A DNA stretch of 35,540 nt from Candidatus Babeliales bacterium (GTDB taxonomy: Bacteria > Babelota > Babeliae > Babelales > UBA12411): NCBI GenBank assembly GCA_023128415.1, contig JAGMEA010000018.1:1-35540 (forward strand), given 5' to 3'. Below are positions 18,368 through 27,667 of the stretch, in pieces. The translations under genes were made by a program, and so were the position numbers. The notes beneath the pieces are model-generated. The model searched no databases. It saw only the letters and a list, made by a program, of their open reading frames with translations, and had not been told where the DNA came from. The stretch's first letter is position 1. Each line of letters begins with the position of its first letter.

Positions 18368-19444
18368 TTATCCCTTATGAAAAATAAAAAGTAAGTAATA
18401 AATAGTCGTTACCAAAAGTAGATAAGCAGTAATTATAAATAAAATTCTTATAGCATTGGTCAGGATAGTAAGCTTTCCTCTGCGAATTGCATAAAGATTT
18501 AATAAAAAAGACAAGAAAATTACAACTAAAATATACGTAAACAAATAATCAGCCGCTGTAAAATACCCGACTTTAGGTGATAAAGTTTCAATAACAAATC
18601 TATAACTTAATAATGATGTCATACTACCTAAAGCTAATCCCATAATTGCCCGGGCATGCTTTTCAGCATCTAGAGATAATGCAAATAGGCCCGTAAAATA
18701 CATAAGCAAAAGAGGAATTACTATCAAAAAGACATTTCGTATTCCAGATTTCTTAAATCCTATTGAAAAAATGACTCTAGGATATAAAATATTTTTTTCC
18801 TTATCCTGGATATCTAATTCAGAAACACTGTAGCCATATTCAACTTTTCTATTATTGTACTGCCATCCCGCAGCATATATATTATCTGCTATTGAAAAGC
18901 CAGAACCTTTTGCTAGATATCCCATTTCACCGGGAGAAACAAATTTATTTGTTAAAACAAGATAAATTTTATGGTCACCAAACGGAAAAAATTTATAGTC
19001 TAAATTTGAGGAAAATTTAATTCGAACTTCATATGTAGCTAAAACCTCTCCTTTAATGAGCTTTGTATTTGGTGGTGATTTATATAAGATTTCACCTTTT
19101 TCAAAAGAAAACTTTTCAATTGTTTCTAATGAAATTGCCGTAGGATCAAACTTAAACCATAAAACTAAATCCACAACGAACCGGTTTAAAGCAACATTAA
19201 ACTCAGGAAAGGATCTTACAAATAATCCACTTTCTACAGAAATTCTTGCTTCTGATTCTTGACTTAAGACCTTAGGAAAAATTGGTTTTAAACTTGGTCT
19301 GGGATCCGTAGAGTTAAAATCGCCGGTGTTAATATAAAACAGAGATAATATTATGAACAAACTTGAAAGCATGAGGGCTATTTGCAGCCTAATACTTGTA
19401 CCTCTTGTAAGATATTGTAAAAATTTTTTTCTCATTTTTTTCAT
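18368..19444 (-). CDS. pentameric ligand-gated ion channel homolog (GLIC/Cys-loop superfamily), copy 1
   Basis: Beta-rich ectodomain with Pro-loop FFPFGDHKIYLVL; pre-M1/M1 IRNVFLIVIPLLLMYFTGLFAL; M2-M3 MTSLLSYRFVIETLSPKVGYFTAADYLF (compare GLIC IAFNILVETNLPKTPYMTYTGA); hydrophobic M4. Confidence 0.85.
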   Translation of the reverse strand: MKKMRKKFLQYLTRGTSIRLQIALMLSSLFIILSLFYINTGDFNSTDPRPSLKPIFPKVLSQESEARISVESGLFVRSFPEFNVALNRFVVDLVLWFKFDPTAISLETIEKFSFEKGEILYKSPPNTKLIKGEVLATYEVRIKFSSNLDYKFFPFGDHKIYLVLTNKFVSPGEMGYLAKGSGFSIADNIYAAGWQYNNRKVEYGYSVSELDIQDKEKNILYPRVIFSIGFKKSGIRNVFLIVIPLLLMYFTGLFALSLDAEKHARAIMGLALGSMTSLLSYRFVIETLSPKVGYFTAADYLFTYILVVIFLSFLLNLYAIRRGKLTILTNAIRILFIITAYLLLVTTIYYLLFIFHKG

Positions 19445-19457
19445 ATTAAATAATTAA

Positions 19458-19480
19458 TAGGGCTCGGTTAACGAGCCCTA
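19458..19480. terminator. intra-cluster hairpin after the OMP gene
   Basis: Perfect 9-bp TAGGGCTCG-GTTAA-CGAGCCCTA. Confidence 0.6.
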
Positions 19481-19483
19481 AAT

Positions 19484-20917
19484 TTAAAATGCAATTCCTA
19501 AACTCCCCCAGGCTGACCACTGTTCTAAAGAATTATTCTTTTGGGCTATTTCATAAGAAGCTGCTAAGCTACCAAAAAATTCTACCTTACCTTCAGATTC
19601 AAAATTAAGCATAGCAAATAATTTATGAGAACCAGCTGCAGAACTTCCGTTGAAATCAACATCATGTTGTTGAATAAACTGGCCGTCAGCAGGCTGAAAT
19701 TCTTTAATAGTAGTTAGTGATGAAACTGCTACTGATGCAGTTTCTGCTGGCATTCCCGCAGTAGCATTGCTTGAAACAATTCCAAATATTCCAGGCTCAC
19801 TAAATGACTTTCTAAGTTTTAAAGATTCATTTTCCTTAAGCCATCCATTGTATCCTACGTTAAAGCCCCAACCCTTTGCCTTATATTGCAATGCAGCTAA
19901 ACCTTCAAAATGGCTGCCTGGGGTTACCTTGACTTCTCTAGTTAATGCATTTACTCCAGGATAAGCACTAGCTAAAACATTTGTTGTTGACCTTGGATTT
20001 TGTTTCCTCATTTTAAGATAGCGACCCCATCTCTTGTTCTTGAGTTCTAATGTTCTTACTTCTTTGTCTTGAAAAATATATTTGTAATTTGCAGCTCCAA
20101 CTAAATACCAATTGGTATCATCATGTGAATTTTCTGCAATTCTAAGATCTCCGTGAACTCCGACACCCAATCCAAAATGCTTATTAAGTCCACTTACTGG
20201 TTCAAAAAGATATTTTGAGGTTGCTTCATGACCGGTAGGAATTGTAAACACTCCATTGATTGCTAATTTTAAATTGTCTGTTTTAAGAGCTCTCCAACCA
20301 ATTTTAAGATCTACACCTTCTATTTCGGTATCGCTTTGTTTGCCATTTATTTTTCCATATTGAAAATTTTCGGCCCAACTAGATGATAAATCTCCACCAC
20401 TAAAAGCTGTTAAAATTGTCTCAAATCCTGCTCTTGAATCTATCTCTTCAAATAATTTCGGACTGTTTTCTATATGAACAATTGTTGGACTAATTCCCGC
20501 AAAAAGACCCTTCACTTTATAGCCAAAGTTATAATAATAATCTACACGATTACCTACAACTTTTTGAGTTGGTCTTAAAGATATTGATCCTTGATAACTT
20601 GAAGATAAATCAAAATGTCTAGGATCAACATCTGCATTAATATTATTTGTTTGAGTAGCAAAAGCCAAAGTATCTTTATTATTTAACAAAAAATATCTTG
20701 CTAAATCTTTATCATTAACTGATGCCTGATAAAATGGTGTTGTTTGAAAAACAAAACCCTTTTGATCTTCATTAAGGTCTTCAATTACTCGTTGCGAAAT
20801 TAACATTTCATGAACAAGATTCATTGAATGAGGTTTTACCGTAAGAAATGTTTTGTCTGTACGAGCCCAGATTGAAGCTGTACACACAAAGGCAAGCAAA
20901 GCCAATTTCTTCTTCAT
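19484..20917 (-). CDS. predicted outer-membrane beta-barrel protein
   Basis: Signal peptide; alternating amphipathic strands; C-terminal aromatic (WGSLGIAF). Confidence 0.65.
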   Translation of the reverse strand: MKKKLALLAFVCTASIWARTDKTFLTVKPHSMNLVHEMLISQRVIEDLNEDQKGFVFQTTPFYQASVNDKDLARYFLLNNKDTLAFATQTNNINADVDPRHFDLSSSYQGSISLRPTQKVVGNRVDYYYNFGYKVKGLFAGISPTIVHIENSPKLFEEIDSRAGFETILTAFSGGDLSSSWAENFQYGKINGKQSDTEIEGVDLKIGWRALKTDNLKLAINGVFTIPTGHEATSKYLFEPVSGLNKHFGLGVGVHGDLRIAENSHDDTNWYLVGAANYKYIFQDKEVRTLELKNKRWGRYLKMRKQNPRSTTNVLASAYPGVNALTREVKVTPGSHFEGLAALQYKAKGWGFNVGYNGWLKENESLKLRKSFSEPGIFGIVSSNATAGMPAETASVAVSSLTTIKEFQPADGQFIQQHDVDFNGSSAAGSHKLFAMLNFESEGKVEFFGSLAASYEIAQKNNSLEQWSAWGSLGIAF

Positions 20918-20942
20918 TTCTACCCTTCCTTTTTAAAAACAA

Positions 20943-22166
20943 TTATCTATCGTCGATTTTTTCGCCTGTTAACATTTTATAACTAGTTTTAATAAACCCA
21001 TCTAATTCTTTAGCATCTTGGTTATTAAGAGTTATCAGCCATTCGTAAGGATTATTATCCACAGAAATTGTAACAAAGGCGTCATTCCTAAAACCAAATT
21101 CTCCTTGGTATGCCAGTGTCGGACATGATAGTGCTGTCCAAACTATGGCCCCATGAATAGATGGCAACAAAAGCAAACCTTTATTTTGTTCATAAGCAAA
21201 CTCACGATCTTGACCTGTAATTATAGCCTTTAATTCGACAGGCTTCTCTGAAGGTATTAAAGAGTCAAACTTAAAGGCAAGAATATTTAGATTATCCTTT
21301 TCCTTTTTACTAAGAAATCCTGAAAAATTCTGAATATTTAATTTTTCAGTCTGATCACTCAAAATATGTGAGATTTGAACAAAATCTGTATCACTATTAG
21401 GATTGATTCCCAAAAACAAGGCCAGTGGTAAAGTATTAAAAAATGAGTTAATTTCTCTGGCTAAAGGAACTTTCTCATCTGATAATTTTTTTGCTCTAAG
21501 TTTTAATTCGGTTTTCAAACCATAACCCTGCCAATAATCGTGAGTTTCATGGTTACCCTTAATATAAAAAACTTGCTTGGGGTTTTTTTTCATAATTCTC
21601 ATTGCAAGCGTCAGTGTTTCCATTATATAAGGAGAACGACTAATAAGATCACCATTAAATATAAAATAGCAATTTGGTTGAATAATTTTTAAATTATTAT
21701 CAATAAAACCTAATTCAATTAATTTTTTTAAGTCTCTAGTAAAAGAATGAAAAGCACCCTGTAAATCACCCCATAAAACAATTTTACTTCCAACCTGAGG
21801 AACAAATTTCAAAACATGTTCACCATCATAACCTTCATCAATACGATCTTTAGTTAAATTTTCCAATAAATCTTTAAATGAGTTTGGTGTCCATAATGGA
21901 GTTTCTTTTAAACCTAGAGCAATACTTATTTTATTACACAACCCATTCCAAAAATTATATACATTCCTTTTATAGAAGGAGCTATAATCAGGTTTTAAAT
22001 ATCTTGTATTATCCATAGGAGGATACTCCGATTGGGAAATAGCATATTTTTCTACTGACGTCATAGTAGAAAATACCTCAGAAATGTTTGATTCCTGAAT
22101 AAAATAAGCGTATCCCCCTGCAATAATACAAAGAAAAAAAATGATAGAAATGACTACTTTTTTCAT
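20943..22166 (-). CDS. membrane-anchored/secreted PPP-type calcineurin-like phosphatase, paralog of the fusion N-terminal half
   Basis: N-terminal hydrophobic segment; GDLQGAFHS, GDLISRSPY, KGNHE, WTALSCPTLAYQGEFGFRNDAF. Confidence 0.8.
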   Translation of the reverse strand: MKKVVISIIFFLCIIAGGYAYFIQESNISEVFSTMTSVEKYAISQSEYPPMDNTRYLKPDYSSFYKRNVYNFWNGLCNKISIALGLKETPLWTPNSFKDLLENLTKDRIDEGYDGEHVLKFVPQVGSKIVLWGDLQGAFHSFTRDLKKLIELGFIDNNLKIIQPNCYFIFNGDLISRSPYIMETLTLAMRIMKKNPKQVFYIKGNHETHDYWQGYGLKTELKLRAKKLSDEKVPLAREINSFFNTLPLALFLGINPNSDTDFVQISHILSDQTEKLNIQNFSGFLSKKEKDNLNILAFKFDSLIPSEKPVELKAIITGQDREFAYEQNKGLLLLPSIHGAIVWTALSCPTLAYQGEFGFRNDAFVTISVDNNPYEWLITLNNQDAKELDGFIKTSYKMLTGEKIDDR

Positions 22167-22178
22167 AATTTTTAGTAC

Positions 22179-23273
22179 TTATAAAATCATAATTTTATAT
22201 AAAAATATTATCGTAATTAACGTCAGAATAATAAATGCCATAGACATTAATACATTTAGCCATCTAGCCAAACCAAAGGCAACCTCTTCAGGTATTTTTT
22301 TATGTTTTACAGAAACCATAAACGATATAATAACTTGCAATACAAATGGAACAAATACTATTGCTAAAGTCAAAGTATAAACAGCATCAGTAATAGTAGT
22401 ATAACCAACCTTAGGCATCATATTTTGAATAACAAAGCGATACCCTAAAATAGAAGTAATTGCTGCTGTTGCAAATGTTATACCTACCCAATTATAAATT
22501 CCATAAACTAATGGAACTAATAACGAGAATAAGCCCAATAATATTGAAAATAAAATCGGAATGAAAATAATAAGTGCATTTTTTACACCAATATTCGAAA
22601 AATCTACAACAAAGATTGCAAGCGGATATGCAAGATGTTTTTTTTCATCTACTTGTTCAAATTTAGTAACTCTAAAGCCATAATCTGTCGTATAGTCATC
22701 AATAACCCAATTAGATAAAGCCATTCTCTTATCAACAGTAAATGAGGCATCTGAAGTTATGAATACCATTCCGGAAGTGGGAATGTAATTGTTAGTTACA
22801 ATTATTGGTAAACGATGGTATCCATAAGGGTAATAGTGAAACCTTAAATCACTATTAAATCCCACAATGACTTCATATTTGGCAAAGACTCTACTATCCG
22901 TTATTTTTATATCCGGTTTACTTTTATATTTTATTTCCCCATCTAAAAAAGAAAATTTCTCAATCTGAGACAATGAGACCTCTGCAGGGTTAAATTCAAA
23001 CCATACAACGGCATCCATAACAAAATCATTATTTATGACATCAAATCTTGAAAAATCTTTTATATAAAGACCAACCTTTACCTTCGCAAAAAAGGGTCCC
23101 AACTTTTTCTGTTCCGTACGTGTAAGTGCAGAAAATTCGGGAACAACATCTTTTGTTTTATAGTTGCTTTCTATAGATAAAAAAAAGATACCTGTAATAA
23201 TTGCAGTTGAGATAACTATAAGCCAAATCTTAAATCTGTGAGAAACTAAAATTTTACTTAGGCTTTTTATCAT
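22179..23273 (-). CDS. pentameric ligand-gated ion channel homolog, copy 2
   Basis: YYPYGYHRLPIIVTN Pro-loop region, VKNALIIFIPILFSILLGLFSL M1, ITSILGYRFVIQNMMPKVGYTTITDAVYTLTLAIVF M2-M3; aligned throughout to copy 1. Confidence 0.85.
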   Translation of the reverse strand: MIKSLSKILVSHRFKIWLIVISTAIITGIFFLSIESNYKTKDVVPEFSALTRTEQKKLGPFFAKVKVGLYIKDFSRFDVINNDFVMDAVVWFEFNPAEVSLSQIEKFSFLDGEIKYKSKPDIKITDSRVFAKYEVIVGFNSDLRFHYYPYGYHRLPIIVTNNYIPTSGMVFITSDASFTVDKRMALSNWVIDDYTTDYGFRVTKFEQVDEKKHLAYPLAIFVVDFSNIGVKNALIIFIPILFSILLGLFSLLVPLVYGIYNWVGITFATAAITSILGYRFVIQNMMPKVGYTTITDAVYTLTLAIVFVPFVLQVIISFMVSVKHKKIPEEVAFGLARWLNVLMSMAFIILTLITIIFLYKIMIL

Positions 23274-24538
23274 GCTCCACCATCAAATCTTTTTTTTGCG
23301 CTAATCCAATCTGACTTATAACTCGGACTTATCCATAAATCATTATACAGTTGACGTGTTTTTTGATTGAACTTCAATTTGACTCCATCGATCTCACCAT
23401 CTAAAGCCTCTGCCTGCTCTATAATTTTTTCATGTGTAACTTTGCCAGGAATTCTACTAATTAATTCAAGTAAAATACTTGCATTAAAATATCCGTTTAA
23501 AGATAAAAGATTATATGGTTCACCTGGAAAAAAAGTTTTCATATCTTTTCTATATTTCTGAATTAATGGAATTTTACTTTTGGTTGGATTGGGCAAGACG
23601 GATGTAGCAATAAAATTAACACCGCGAGATTGCTCTAATAATTTTTGGATTGGTAAAAGATATGAAGTACCTAAGAAAACGGTTCTGAATAAGCCTTGAT
23701 TTAAGCATTCTAATGTAAAATTATAAGTAGCATGACGTCTAGAAATACAAATAACAACTTCTGGCCTGATCTTGCCCATTTTTTTTGCTACAAGATCTAC
23801 ATCAACGGTTCCCCTGGGATAGGACTCAGCAGCTAGAAAACGTATATTAGAATTTTCGTTGGTATATCTCTTAATAATACTTTCCGCTACTTTTGCACCA
23901 TTTTGTCCTAAAATATTATCTTCAAAAAAAACTCCAAAAGTATATTTTTTAAGTGTGCTAACAGCATAATCAATGATAGCTTCCAACTCTTCCCTTATTG
24001 AAGCTTTTGTATGAATTAATCCTTTATACTGCGCATCCATTAAAAACTCACTATTTTCTTCCGGCGCAAAGATCAAAAATTCATTATTTTTTATGTCTGT
24101 CAATACTTCCTCAATTAAGCCACTCATAAAAATATTACTAAAGATTTTAGTTTCATGTAAAAGCTTCCGAATATTTTTTAAGGATCTGGCAACGCTTTTT
24201 CTATCATCCCTTGCTACAAGAACAATTCTTTTATCTAATTTTGATTTTCTAAAAACCATATCCATTGCAGATGCAACAACTCTGCCTTCTTGCTTTAATG
24301 GGAGTGAGGTTCCAACAAAAACCTTATTGTTTTTTGCAACTTTAGCTTTAACTTCTTCAGGAATCTTTTTCGTTTCTTTGAACTTAAAAGTAGCAACTTT
24401 TTTTGCAGTCTCTTCAAGCGTTTCTTGTTGTTCTGCAAAAACCCCTAAATTCAAGCATATAATGCACAATAGGAAGTACTTAACCGAATTCTTTAATAAC
24501 ATATTTTTTTCTTTAAAAATGTTGAAACAATTTTTCAA
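23270..24538 (-). CDS. type 1 periplasmic ligand-binding protein (LivJ-like), paralog of the fusion C-terminal half
   Basis: Signal peptide; YTFGVFFEDNILGQNGAKVAESI; FNASILLELISRIPGKVTHEKIIEQ matches YINASLAVYILNKVKGEVTKEKVIEI of the fusion. Confidence 0.8.
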   Translation of the reverse strand: MKNCFNIFKEKNMLLKNSVKYFLLCIICLNLGVFAEQQETLEETAKKVATFKFKETKKIPEEVKAKVAKNNKVFVGTSLPLKQEGRVVASAMDMVFRKSKLDKRIVLVARDDRKSVARSLKNIRKLLHETKIFSNIFMSGLIEEVLTDIKNNEFLIFAPEENSEFLMDAQYKGLIHTKASIREELEAIIDYAVSTLKKYTFGVFFEDNILGQNGAKVAESIIKRYTNENSNIRFLAAESYPRGTVDVDLVAKKMGKIRPEVVICISRRHATYNFTLECLNQGLFRTVFLGTSYLLPIQKLLEQSRGVNFIATSVLPNPTKSKIPLIQKYRKDMKTFFPGEPYNLLSLNGYFNASILLELISRIPGKVTHEKIIEQAEALDGEIDGVKLKFNQKTRQLYNDLWISPSYKSDWISAKKRFDGGA

Positions 24539-24678
24539 AAAGATATCTATAACTAAACTTTAAAGTAAACACTTAAAAAAAATTCATTTTCCATTTTTTT
24601 TATTTTACAATGCACAAAGCATTAATAACCAATTATCCATTGGAAATATTTACAAACTTTAAAAGGAATCGTATTTGT

Positions 24679-25012
24679 ATGAAACAATTTTCTTATATTT
24701 TTTTAGCTTTATTAACTTTTTCAAGTAACTGCCATCCTCATCGAAAATATAAGAATCGATGGCAAAGTTTTTATGCGATTAAAAGAAATTGAAGCAAGTG
24801 GTTTTATAAAATTTCATACAAAAACAACTTTAGATTATAATACCTCTTATCCAATGACGACTGGAAGGGAAACAGCCTATGCAGCTTTAGAAGTTGCTAG
24901 AAAAACTTATAAGTTTTTTTCATTTAAAACAACTGAAGAAGCAAAAGCCCTTGTACAATCCATGCATAACGGAGATGGATGGAGCATAGAATGGTATAAT
25001 TTTTCGGATTAA
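24679..25012 (+). pseudogene. small secreted protein, apparently frameshifted
   Basis: Signal peptide in frame 1 (MKQFSYIFLALLTF); remainder (QVTAILIENIRIDGKVFMRLKEIEASGF...WYNFSD*) in the +1 frame. Confidence 0.5.
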
Positions 25013-25118
25013 CAAAAATCGCTGATTGAAATTTAAAAAACAAATATATTCTTCTTTAAATAATCTTTTTGGTACCCTTTTATTTCAAAAAAGTTATCTT
25101 ATTTTTAGGGAAAAAATT

Positions 25119-25703
25119 ATGGAAAAAAAAGACGGAAAAATATTTATTGTATCCGCACCATCTGGAACAGGAAAAACAACTTTAGTAAATAGCGTCTTAG
25201 GCTCTATAGGAAATAAATATAATATTTCAAAAGTAATAACGTATACTAACAGAAAGCCTCGTCCGGGAGAAAAGGATGGAGTTGATTATAATTTCATTTC
25301 GCCAGAAGAATTCAATGAAAAGATGAAAGATAATTTTTTTCTGGAAACAACGATTTATTCTGACAAATACTATGGATCTCCCGCTCTAATCAAAGAAGAA
25401 TTAAAATTAGGCAAGTCTTTTGTCCTACTTGTTAACCGCGAAGGCACTAAAAGTGTCTGTGGGTTATTATCGAACCCGGTAACAATTTGGTTAGAACCAC
25501 CAAGCCTGGAAGTACTAAAAAGTCGCTTATTAAAACGTGGCGATTCTCACTCTCAAATAGAAAAACGCCTAAATTTAGCCGAACAGGAACTGAAGGAAGA
25601 AAAGAATCACAGATTATTTAAATATCATATTATTAATGATGTTTTTAATAAAGCCGCCGACGGGATTCTTCAAATTGTTGAGACCGAACTATCCAGGTTA
25701 TAA
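25119..25703 (+). CDS. gmk: guanylate kinase
   Basis: KIFIVSAPSGTGKTTLVNSV, TYTNRKPRPGEKDGVDYNFIS; start moved inward to MEKKDGK. Confidence 0.93.
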   Translation: MEKKDGKIFIVSAPSGTGKTTLVNSVLGSIGNKYNISKVITYTNRKPRPGEKDGVDYNFISPEEFNEKMKDNFFLETTIYSDKYYGSPALIKEELKLGKSFVLLVNREGTKSVCGLLSNPVTIWLEPPSLEVLKSRLLKRGDSHSQIEKRLNLAEQELKEEKNHRLFKYHIINDVFNKAADGILQIVETELSRL

Positions 25704-25704
25704 A

Positions 25705-26604
25705 TTAAGCTTTCTTTAATATCTCATCTTTATAAAAAATATAAAGAGCAATAAAGACTACAACTAATGAAAAGTAATAATGCCAAGTTATGGTTTCCCC
25801 TAAAAAAAACCATCCATAAAATGCGGCAAATAAAGGTGTTAAAAATCCAGCAAATGACAAAAGGGTAAACGAATAACGTTTTAATAGCCAACCGTAAAAA
25901 TTATAAAAAACAATGTTGGAGACTAAGATCAGAGCCAAAACATATTTTGAAAACTGAAAAATGTTAGAAACTGGGAAAGGAGTAAATCCTTCTACCAAGC
26001 TCGAGGTCAAAAAAGCTCCTATTCCACCAACAAGCATTGCAAATCCATTAATTAATAATAATGAGTATCCTTTACTCATAAGTTTTTTAATGTCGAACCA
26101 GGCATATGCGCCTGATACAACAGCAATTAATAAAATTGCTTCTGGAAAAGAAAATCTAAAAAATTCTTTGCCTGCCTCTAAAGGATCCACCTGTAAAACA
26201 AGAACTGGTGCCAACCCAATTATACCCAAAGCCATCCCCATAATTTTTGTCAAACTTAGGCGTTCCCCTAACAAAAGATATGAAAGAAATGCTGCTACAA
26301 ACGGAGTAGAAGTAAAAATCAAACTAGTCTTTGAAGAACTTAGAGAAGGAAACGATAAAGCCCAAAACTCAAAAATAAAGAAAATGTAAACATGCGTAAG
26401 TGCAACTTTTAAAAATAATAACAAATCATTTTTGGTAATGTATAGGGCTTTTCTCTTAAAAAGAGCCAAATAACCCAATAAAAAAGTTCCTGCCAAGATC
26501 ATTCTGCAACCAATTAGAAAAAATGGTTTAGAATACTGAAGGGAGGCTTTAGCCAAGGTAAAAGTTGAAGCTAAAATGGCATAAACAAGTATAATTAAAA
26601 TCAC
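25705..26604 (-). CDS. EamA/DMT-family transporter
   Basis: About 10 TM helices; ASTFTLAKASLQYSKPFFLIGCRMILAG; C-terminal repeat with TPLFAAFYGWFFLGE. Confidence 0.8.
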   Translation of the reverse strand: MILIILVYAILASTFTLAKASLQYSKPFFLIGCRMILAGTFLLGYLALFKRKALYITKNDLLLFLKVALTHVYIFFIFEFWALSFPSLSSSKTSLIFTSTPFVAAFLSYLLLGERLSLTKIMGMALGIIGLAPVLVLQVDPLEAGKEFFRFSFPEAILLIAVVSGAYAWFDIKKLMSKGYSLLLINGFAMLVGGIGAFLTSSLVEGFTPFPVSNIFQFSKYVLALILVSNIVFYNFYGWLLKRYSFTLLSFAGFLTPLFAAFYGWFFLGETITWHYYFSLVVVFIALYIFYKDEILKKA

Positions 26605-27656
26605 AAAACTCGCCTTTTCTTAAAAAACAATAGCCATACCAAAAATAAACCCAAGGGTACACCATACAAAACTATTTGCATTAAAACAAGATCGCTAGAA
26701 GCTGCCTTAGAAAGAGCTACTCCAATATAGAATGACAAGAAATTAAAACTAGATAAAGCTACACATAAAAGAAGATTATTGCTTCCCAGTCTTCCTAATG
26801 CAAAAACTCCAAAAAATGATAATAAGGGCAACAAAATGAGCCATAAAACCTGTCCTATTCTTGAATGAAGCTCAGCAACAACTGATTTTTTCTTATATTC
26901 GTGATTAATCAGCTGCTTCCATGTTAAAAACTTTGCTTCACGGTCCTCTATGTTTGACAAAAAATCATTATGCAAAACCTCATCAATATTGATCTCTGTT
27001 GTTTCAAAGGTTGCTATATAGTTCTTTTGATTAGAGCAAGTTTCTAATGTACCATTCTTCAGTAATAAACTATCTCCCTTTAAAAATCCTTCTTGGGCGG
27101 TAGCTATATATTTCGCCTTACCAGATCTATACATTAATAAAATTTGTTTATAACAAATATCTTTATGTGCCCCCTCGCTATACTCTTTATTTTTAAAGTA
27201 AATAATACCTTTAGACATAAGATTATGAAAAACTCCAGGTTCCAACTGGCTAAGCTTGTCTTTTGCTAAAGTTAAAATGAATTGCTTACCCTTAAAATAA
27301 TTTTTGGGAGCCCATTCAAAAACGATATATGAATATGGAATTGCCAAGACAAGTGCAAATAAAAGAACCGCTCTAAACAATTGTTTACGAATAGAAGGAA
27401 TAAAGGAAAGCATCACAATTACATTCTCTTCATGAAGTTTTCCTAAAAAAATACACACAGCTAAACAAGCAGCAAGGGGAATTGCTAGACTAGAAACAAG
27501 GGGCAACATCAACAAAATAATTTTAGGAATAGATGCCAATGACGGCAAAACGGTCAATCTAATTAAAAGATCTCCAAAACCTAAAACCCATAGAAGGCCT
27601 ACGAAGAACATTGTAAATATAATAAATAACCGTCTAAAAAAATAAAAAATAAGCAT
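26601..27656 (-). CDS. LptF/LptG-family permease
   Basis: Terminal TM clusters around a periplasmic domain; LPLVSSLAIPLAACLAV; HEENVIVMLSF; ELHSRIGQVLWLILLPLL. Confidence 0.75.
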   Translation of the reverse strand: MLIFYFFRRLFIIFTMFFVGLLWVLGFGDLLIRLTVLPSLASIPKIILLMLPLVSSLAIPLAACLAVCIFLGKLHEENVIVMLSFIPSIRKQLFRAVLLFALVLAIPYSYIVFEWAPKNYFKGKQFILTLAKDKLSQLEPGVFHNLMSKGIIYFKNKEYSEGAHKDICYKQILLMYRSGKAKYIATAQEGFLKGDSLLLKNGTLETCSNQKNYIATFETTEINIDEVLHNDFLSNIEDREAKFLTWKQLINHEYKKKSVVAELHSRIGQVLWLILLPLLSFFGVFALGRLGSNNLLLCVALSSFNFLSFYIGVALSKAASSDLVLMQIVLYGVPLGLFLVWLLFFKKRRVL

Positions 27657-27667
27657 TAATCTGTGAG

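Noticed and set aside
24093-24563. 156-aa plus-strand ORF opposite the PBP gene
   Set aside because: Antisense shadow; the opposite strand has a signal peptide and a paralog in the fusion protein.
25961-26389. 142-aa plus-strand ORF opposite the EamA transporter
   Set aside because: No recognizable motif; the minus-strand DMT transporter explains the region.
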